The notes under the pieces were generated by a model. It saw nothing but the letters and a program-made list of their open reading frames with translations. It was not told the DNA's origin and made no database searches. Below are positions 58,852-64,000 of a DNA stretch of 64,000 bases, one piece after another; position 1 is the stretch's first letter, and every line of letters starts with the position of its first letter. Both the position numbers and the translations under genes were made by a program. Location: NCBI GenBank assembly GCA_963788055.1, contig CAWBFA010000001.1, forward strand, positions 434,001 to 498,000, given 5' to 3'. This stretch comes from JACCTU01 sp963788055 (GTDB taxonomy: Bacteria > Actinomycetota > Thermoleophilia > Gaiellales > Gaiellaceae).

Positions 58852-61800
58852 TCAGACGACGGCTGCGGGCCCGAGCAGGGCCTTGACCTCGGCGAAGAGG
58901 TCGGAGTCCGGCTTGACGCGGTAGCCCGGGCCGAGCTCGAGCGTCTGCGCGCCCGCGGAGGTCGTCATCGCGACGAACACCGACGCATCGCCCGGGTACG
59001 ACCGCAAGAGATCGGCGAGCTCGCGGATGATCCCCGCCCGCGTCGTCCGCGCGTCGAGCTTCAGGTGCAGCACCTTCCGCTCGGGCACCGCTTCGAACGG
59101 CGTCAGCTCCATCGCGATCAGCTTCGTCTCGCCTTCCTTGTGGTCGATGCGGCCCTTGACGACGAGCACCTTGTCGGTCATCAGGTGCTGGTGGCTCGCC
59201 GCGTAGACCGAGTTGAAGACGACGACCTCGACCGAGCCGATCACGTCGTCGAGCGTCAGGAAGACCATCGGCTCGCCGCGTTTCGTCGTCATCTGCTTGA
59301 GGTTCGCGACGATCCCGCCGACGGTGACGACGTCGCCGTCGCGCCGCGCGCCGAGCTCGGTCATCGGCGTGTCGATCCGCTTGCGCAGCTGGTCGCGGAT
59401 CGCCGAGAGCGGATGGTCGGAGACGTAGAGCCCGAGCACCTCTTTCTCCAGCTTCAGCAGCTCGTTCCCGTCGAACTCGCCGGGCGGGATCGTCGGGTTG
59501 TGCCGCGGCCGCTCTGCGGCGGGCGTGTCGTCGAGGTCGAAGATCGACGACTGGCCCGCCATCTTGTCGGCCTGGCGCGAGCTTCCCCACTGCACCGCCT
59601 GGTCGAGCACCGCGAGCATCCCCATCCGCGTCGCGCCGAGCCCATCGAGCGCGCCGCACTTGACGAGCGACTCGAGCGACCGCTTGTTCACGGACTGCGC
59701 GTCGACCCGCTCGACGAAGTCCCAGATCGAGGTGAACGGCCCGCCGGACTCGCGCTCGGCGACGATCGCGCGCGCGGCAGGCCCGCCGACGTTCTTGACC
59801 GCGTTCAGCCCGAAGCGAATCTGCCCCTCGACGACCGCGAAGTCGATCCGCGACGTGTTCACCTCGGGCGGCAGCACGTCGATCGCGAGCTCGTGGCACG
59901 CGTTGACGTAGAACGGCACGCGGTCCTTCGTGTTCATCACCGAGGAGATGAGCGCGGCCATGTACTCGCGCGCGTGGTTCGCGCGGAGCCACGCGGTGCG
60001 GTACGCGATCAGCGCGTAGCAGGCCGCGTGCGACTTGTTGAACGAGTAGTCCTGCGAGGCCTCCATGTCCTTCCAGAGCTGGTGCGCGACCTGCGTGCTC
60101 GTGCTCGTCCTCGCGCAGCCCTCCAGGAACTTCTCCTTGAGGGAGGCCATCAGCGTGTGGATCTTCTTGCCGATCGCCTTGCGCAGGTCGTCGGCCTCCG
60201 CGGGCGTGAAGCCGGCGATCCGCTTCGCGATCTCGAGGTACTGCTCCTGGTAGATGCAGATCCCGTACGTCTTGCCGGTGATCTCCTTCAGGCGCGGGTC
60301 GATGTACGACACCTGCTCCTGGCCGTTCTTCCGCTTCGCGTAGCCGGGGATGTAGCCCATCGGCCCCGGCCGGTAGAGCGCGACGAGCGCGATCAGGTCG
60401 TCGAAGACGGTCGGCTTGACCTGCCGCAGCGCCTCGCGCATGCCCGACGACTCGAACTGGAAGACGCCGATCGCGTCGCCCTTCTGCAGCATCGCGTAGG
60501 TCTTCGGGTCGTCGAGCGGGATCTTCCCGATGTCGAGGTTGCCGATCAGCGCGCACGCCTTGTCGATCACGTCGAGGTTGCGCAGGCCGAGGAAGTCCAT
60601 CTTCAGCAGCCCGAGCGCCTCGACGTCGTTCATCGGGAACTGGGTCACGACCTCCTGGTCGGAGCCCTTCTGCTGGAGGGGCACTACTTCTATTAGGGGC
60701 CGCGCGCCGATCACGACGCCGGCGGCGTGGATCGAGTCCTGGCGGGTCAGCCCCTCGAGCGGCCGCGCGAGGTCGACCACCTCGCGCGTGATCGGCTCGG
60801 CGTCGTAGGACTCCTTGAGCGGCTGGCCGTTCTTGAGGCTGGCGTCGAGCGTCTGCCCCGGCCCTTCCGGGATCATCTTCGCGATGCGGTCGACGGTGCC
60901 GTAGGGGATCTCGAGCACACGGCCGGCGTCGCGGACGGCCGCGCGCGCGGCCATCGTCCCGAAGGTGATGATCTGCGCGACGCGGTCGCGCCCGTACTTC
61001 TCCGCGACGTAGTTGATCACCCGGTCGCGCCCCTCGACGGCGAAGTCGATGTCCATGTCCGGCATCGACTTGCGGCCCGGGTTGAGGAAGCGCTCGAAGA
61101 GCAGGTCGTAGCGGATCGGGTCGATGTCGGTGATCTCGAGGCAGTAGGCGGCGAGCGAGCCGGCGGCACTGCCGCGGCCGGGGCCGACGGAGATCCCGTT
61201 CTGGTGCGCGAAGCGGATGAAGTCCCAGACGATCAGGAAGTAGTCGGAGAAGCCCATCTCGCGGATCGTCTTCAGCTCGAACTTGAGCCGCTCGGTCAGC
61301 TCGGGCGTGACCTTGTCGTAGCGCTTCGCCAGCCCGTTGTCGCAGAGCTCGACGAGGTACTCGAACGAGTCGCGCCCGTCGGGCGTCGGGAACTCGGGCA
61401 GCAGGATGTTCCCGAGCTCGATCGTGACGTTGCAGCGCTCGGCGATCTCGACCGTGCGCGCCATCGCGTGCTCGTAGCCGGGGAAGTCGAGCGCCATCTC
61501 GGCGGGCGACTTGAAGAAGAACTGGTCGGTGTCGAACTTCCAGTGGCTCGGGTTCTTGAGCGAGTCGCCGGACTGGATGCAGAGCAGCGCCTCGTGCGCG
61601 CGCGCGTCCTCGTGGCGGAGGTAGTGGACGTCGCCGGTCGCGACGAGCGGCAGCCCGGCGGTCTCGGCGGCGCGCGCGAGGACCGGGTTGATCCGCGCCT
61701 GCACGTCGAGCCCGGCGTTCTGCATCTCGACGTAGACGGAGTCCTTGCCGAAGATCTGCCCGAGCCGGTCGAGCTCGGCGGCGGCGTCGTTCTCGCGGTT

Positions 61801-62241
61801 CTCTTCGAGCGCCTTGCAGACCTTCCCGGAGAGGCAGCCGGAGAGCGCGATCAGGCCGGTCGAGTGCTGCTGGAGCAGCTGCCCAGTCGACGCGCGGCTT
61901 GTAGTAGTAGCCCTCGAGGTAGCCGAGCGAGGAGAGCGTGATCAGGTTCGAGTAGCCGGCGTTGTCGGCCGCGAGCAGCGTCAGGTGCGCGTACCCCTTG
62001 GCCTGCGCCTTGCGGTCTTCGGCGACGTAGACCTCGCAGCCGATGACCGGCTTGACCCCGTGCTTGCCGGTCTCCTTGACGAGCTGAACCGCCCCGGCGA
62101 GGCTGACCCGTGGTCGGTGAGCCCGACCGCGGGCATCTCGAACTCAGCCGCCCGAGCAGCAAGCTCGGGAATGCGGCACGCCCCGTCGAGGATCGAGTAC
62201 TCGGAGTGGACGTGAAGGTGAACGAACGGGGCCTGACCCAT
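58852..62241 (-). CDS. dnaE: DNA polymerase III alpha subunit, two frame breaks
   Basis: Replicative DNA polymerase, about 1130 residues. The PHP domain starts VHLHVHSEYSILDGACRI; the palm motifs are PGRGSAAGSL and PDMDIDFAVEGRDRV (two catalytic aspartates), and the fingers carry KKIHTLMASLKEKF and YSFNKSHAACYA. An OB-fold (VTVGGIVANLKQMTTKRGEPM) is near the C-terminus. Shifts near 62115 (after LTDHGS) and near 61885 (after YYYKPRVDW) separate the N-terminus; since dnaE is essential, these are probably sequence errors. It starts at ATG 62241, divergent from a VapB-like gene. Confidence 0.93.
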
Positions 62242-62252
62242 GACGCCGGGTC

Positions 62253-62258
62253 AGTCTA
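62253..62258 (-). promoter_or_regulatory. -10 element (TAGACT) of dnaE
   Basis: TAGACT on the minus strand, 11 bases before the dnaE ATG; the leader would be only a few bases. It lies 24 bases from the divergent vapB -10. Confidence 0.42.
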
Positions 62259-62282
62259 AAGCGGCTGGTCGGACGCCTCCTG

Positions 62283-62288
62283 TAAGAT
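62283..62288 (+). promoter_or_regulatory. -10 element (TAAGAT) of vapB
   Basis: TAAGAT eight bases before GTG 62297, matching the leaderless pattern. It overlaps the first AGATATC repeat, fitting autorepression. Confidence 0.5.
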
Positions 62289-62314
62289 ATCGCCGAGTGG
62301 CCAAGCAGATATCT
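62285..62314. promoter_or_regulatory. Paired AGATATC sites at the vapB start
   Basis: AGATATC at 62285-62291 and AGATATCT at 62307-62314, about 22 bases apart (two helical turns), both with a palindromic GATATC core. They flank the GTG start. Such paired operators are typical of toxin-antitoxin autoregulation. Confidence 0.5.
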
Positions 62315-62524
62315 AAACCGGACAAGACCTCACTGGTCATCGACCGCGAAAAGCTCGCGAAGGCAAGGAAGATCCTCGGAACCTCCACATTGGCCGAGAC
62401 GGTCGATAGCGCGCTCGACGAGGTTATTCGGCTCGACGCCAGGCGACGCCTCCTGCGACGAATCGAGCGTGAAGGTGGGATCGGCCCAACCCCCGATGAG
62501 CTCCGGCGCCTGCGCACGCCGTAG
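62297..62524 (+). CDS. VapB-type antitoxin (putative)
   Basis: A 75-residue protein starting VAKQISKPDKTSLVIDREKLAKARKILG, with a helical middle (LAETVDSALDEVIRLDARRRLLRRIE) and a short acidic-to-basic tail (GIGPTPDELRRLRTP) like the toxin-binding arm of VapB antitoxins. The DNA-binding fold is probably ribbon-helix-helix. The toxin gene starts immediately after its stop (TAG-GTG). The ORF could extend 19 codons upstream to 62240, but the GTG with a -10 at the right distance is preferred. Confidence 0.8.
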   Translation: MAKQISKPDKTSLVIDREKLAKARKILGTSTLAETVDSALDEVIRLDARRRLLRRIEREGGIGPTPDELRRLRTP

Positions 62525-62942
62525 GTGGCCCGCTTTCTCGCGGACACGAGCGCGTGGAATCGAAGCCAGGCGACTCCTGAGATCGCCGCCCGCTGGGCCG
62601 CGCTGATAGAGCTAGACGAGCTTGCGCTCTGCCCCCCGGTGGAGCTGGAGCTTCTCTATTCGGCACGAAGGGCCGGCTGACTATGTCGCCCGCCGCGAAG
62701 AGCTGGAGGGATTCCCGCGGTTCGGGCTCGGCGAGCAGGCGGTCGCGCTCGCACAGCGGACGCAGACAGCCCTCGCGAGGCGAAGCCAGCACCGGGGTCC
62801 GACGCCTGTCGACTTGTTCGTTGCGGCCATCGCGGCGATCTCGGGCCTTTGCGTACTGCACTACGACCGCCACTTCGACGCGATAACCCGCGTCACCGGC
62901 CAGCCCACCGAATGGATCGCGCGTCGAGGAACGATCGGTTGA
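62525..62942 (+). CDS. VapC-type PIN-domain toxin, one frame break
   Basis: PIN-domain ribonuclease of about 139 residues. The first acidic residue is in FLADTSAW (D7), a second in PPVELELLYSA, the third in PTPVDLFVAAIAA and the fourth in HYDRHFDAI, the four-acid set of VapC toxins, which cleave tRNA or rRNA. The frame breaks at about 62668 (LYSAR to GPADYVARREELEG), consistent with one extra A. If real, the break would inactivate the toxin; motifs on both sides are intact. Coupled to vapB. Confidence 0.8.
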
Positions 62943-62987
62943 GCGACCGCGGGGGCCGACGATAGGCCGGCCCCCGCGGCGTGGTGT

Positions 62988-64000
62988 TCACGACTGGCGC
63001 TTCCCGCCCTTCTTGCGAGCGGCGCGGATGCCCCAGGTCACGCGGCCGACCTCCTCGCGCCGGTAGACCTGCCGGATCGCAACGGCGTGGAGCCCGTGCT
63101 CCAGTTCCTTCACACCGCGGATGAAGAAGCTGCAGCGGTGCCGCTCATCCGGCCCCAACCGCACCTTCTTGACCCAGAGCGACCGCAACGACGGCAACAG
63201 CACGCGAACGCGCTGCTCCTTCTCGTCGAACTCCGCCTTCACGAAACCGGCCCGCCGGAAGGGGGCGAACAGCGCGAGCGGTAGCTCGAGCCAGATCTGC
63301 ATCCCCTCCGGGACCTGCTGCCTGATCTCGAAGTCGAAGATCCGTACGCGGTCGGGTGCGCCAACGATCATGAACTTCGCCTCGACGGGGTCGGCCGAGG
63401 GATCGGGCAAGACGTCCACGACGTTGAAGTTCCGCCACGTGACGTTGTTGTTGTTGCGGATATAGGCCTGGAAGCCGGCCCAGTCCGTCGCTGCGGGAAG
63501 CGGCGGCTCGAGGTCCTGGAGGTGGCTCACGGTCGCCACGAAGCAGTAGTGCCCGGTGGCCGGGATGTCTGCCGCGCTCCAGGTGATCGGGTCGGTGACG
63601 ACGAGCGTGTCGCCCTGCGGCACGTTGACCGGCGCGCTCGAGCCGATCAGGTTCCACATGCCCGGCGTGATCAGCGTCGCGACGTCGCTCCAGTAGACGG
63701 TCGCGGTGGTGCCGTTCGCCGTCCCGTTCCCGCGGTTCTTCATCCGCACGTAGATGAAGTTGTCCTGCCCGGCCTCGACCAGGCTCCCGAGCGTCGCCAC
63801 GTTCTCGGTGCCGCTCCCTTCGCCGAAGCTGGCGGTCGGATCTGCGACCGCCGCGGTCGTGACGATCACGTCCGGGCTGACGCTGATCGCGCCCGCGCTC
63901 GGGATCACGCCCGAGTCGCCGACCGCGTCGCGGAGGTAGATGTCGGGAACGAGCCCGAGCGTCGTCTGGATGATCGCCTGCAGGTTCGGCATCACGCCGA
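62988..64000 (-). CDS. Large surface-type protein, C-terminal part (open at window edge)
   Basis: At least 335 residues, open beyond 64000; the GTG at 63995 is only the first possible start. It contains IYLRDAVGDSGVIPSAGAIS, a CARDB-like adhesive strand set (NFIYVRMKNRGNGTANGTTATVYWS, GHYCFVATVSHLQD), WRNFNVVDVLPDP, and a C-terminal region with basic residues (RKKGGKRQS). It looks like the C-terminus of a larger secreted or surface protein. The part present has no catalytic motif I can identify. It ends 45 bases from vapC, convergently. Confidence 0.68.
   Translation of the reverse strand, partial: GVMPNLQAIIQTTLGLVPDIYLRDAVGDSGVIPSAGAISVSPDVIVTTAAVADPTASFGEGSGTENVATLGSLVEAGQDNFIYVRMKNRGNGTANGTTATVYWSDVATLITPGMWNLIGSSAPVNVPQGDTLVVTDPITWSAADIPATGHYCFVATVSHLQDLEPPLPAATDWAGFQAYIRNNNNVTWRNFNVVDVLPDPSADPVEAKFMIVGAPDRVRIFDFEIRQQVPEGMQIWLELPLALFAPFRRAGFVKAEFDEKEQRVRVLLPSLRSLWVKKVRLGPDERHRCSFFIRGVKELEHGLHAVAIRQVYRREEVGRVTWGIRAARKKGGKRQS

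Overview
The window is about 64 kb of very GC-rich, gene-dense bacterial DNA. The gene order (rpmF-plsX-acpP-rnc; asp23-DAK2-DegV-recG; a long priA-def-fmt-rsmB-rpe-rib block; a long aroF-tyrA-aroA-cmk-plsC-der-gpsA block), the abundance of GTG starts with 4-base GTGA/ATGA overlaps, and proteins such as DUF2277, DUF4230, DUF3352 and GYD suggest a deep-branching actinobacterium, probably of the Thermoleophilia (Gaiella/Solirubrobacter type). The taxonomy is inference. I see no rRNA, tRNA, CRISPR array, prophage or replication origin. Most of the window is chromosomal housekeeping; accessory material is concentrated in 48-64 kb.

Layout. 1-3.5 kb: rnc (edge), acpP, plsX, rpmF and yceD on the minus strand, with an unusually short ABC-F ATPase gene on the plus strand between yceD and rpmF. 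3.5-5.5 kb: EamA-type exporter and divergent LysR regulator. 5.6-7.4 kb: coiled-coil protein, coaD, rsmD, DUF2277. 7.4-9.6 kb: a secreted repeat (propeller-like) protein with very many frame breaks. 9.6-15.3 kb: recG, a DegV (FakB-like) protein, a stand-alone receiver, a DAK2 (FakA-like) kinase, Asp23 and rpmB. 15.4-24.6 kb: riboflavin genes (including a RibB-RibA-RibH single ORF), rpe, rsmB, fmt, def and priA in one coupled block. 24.7-29.1 kb: ferric-iron ABC importer fbpCAB with a DtxR-family repressor; three similar palindromes precede fbpC and fbpA. 29.2-39.4 kb: a ten-gene aromatic/phospholipid/metK block. 39.4-48.5 kb: chorismate mutase, trpS, corA, cax, rluB, a GYD protein, CAP protein, LLM oxidoreductase, VOC protein, scpB, scpA and lgt. 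48.6-58.8 kb: envelope proteins, an ECF sigma/membrane partner pair, a cyclase-ATPase-TPR regulator divergent from a cyclic-nucleotide-binding protein, MarR/cupin, CDGSH protein, a transposase remnant and an LPxTG surface protein. 58.8-64 kb: dnaE, a VapBC-type module and the C-terminal part of a surface-type protein.

Two window-wide features matter when reading the annotation. First, about fifteen genes, including the normally essential dnaE, lgt, plsC and possibly plsX, need one or two single-base indels to read through, while codon usage and family motifs continue intact on both sides. I interpret most of these as sequence or assembly errors, and describe each such gene over its full span. 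Second, many operon heads have a TANNNT -10 element only 6-8 bases before the start codon and no Shine-Dalgarno, so leaderless transcription appears common; a smaller set has strong AGGAGG-type sites.

Functional links: FakA/FakB-like proteins with PlsX, ACP and PlsC cover acyl-phosphate and phospholipid synthesis; Rpe lies beside enzymes that use ribulose 5-phosphate; the DtxR protein probably controls the iron importer; and a possible cAMP maker and cAMP-binding protein share one promoter region.
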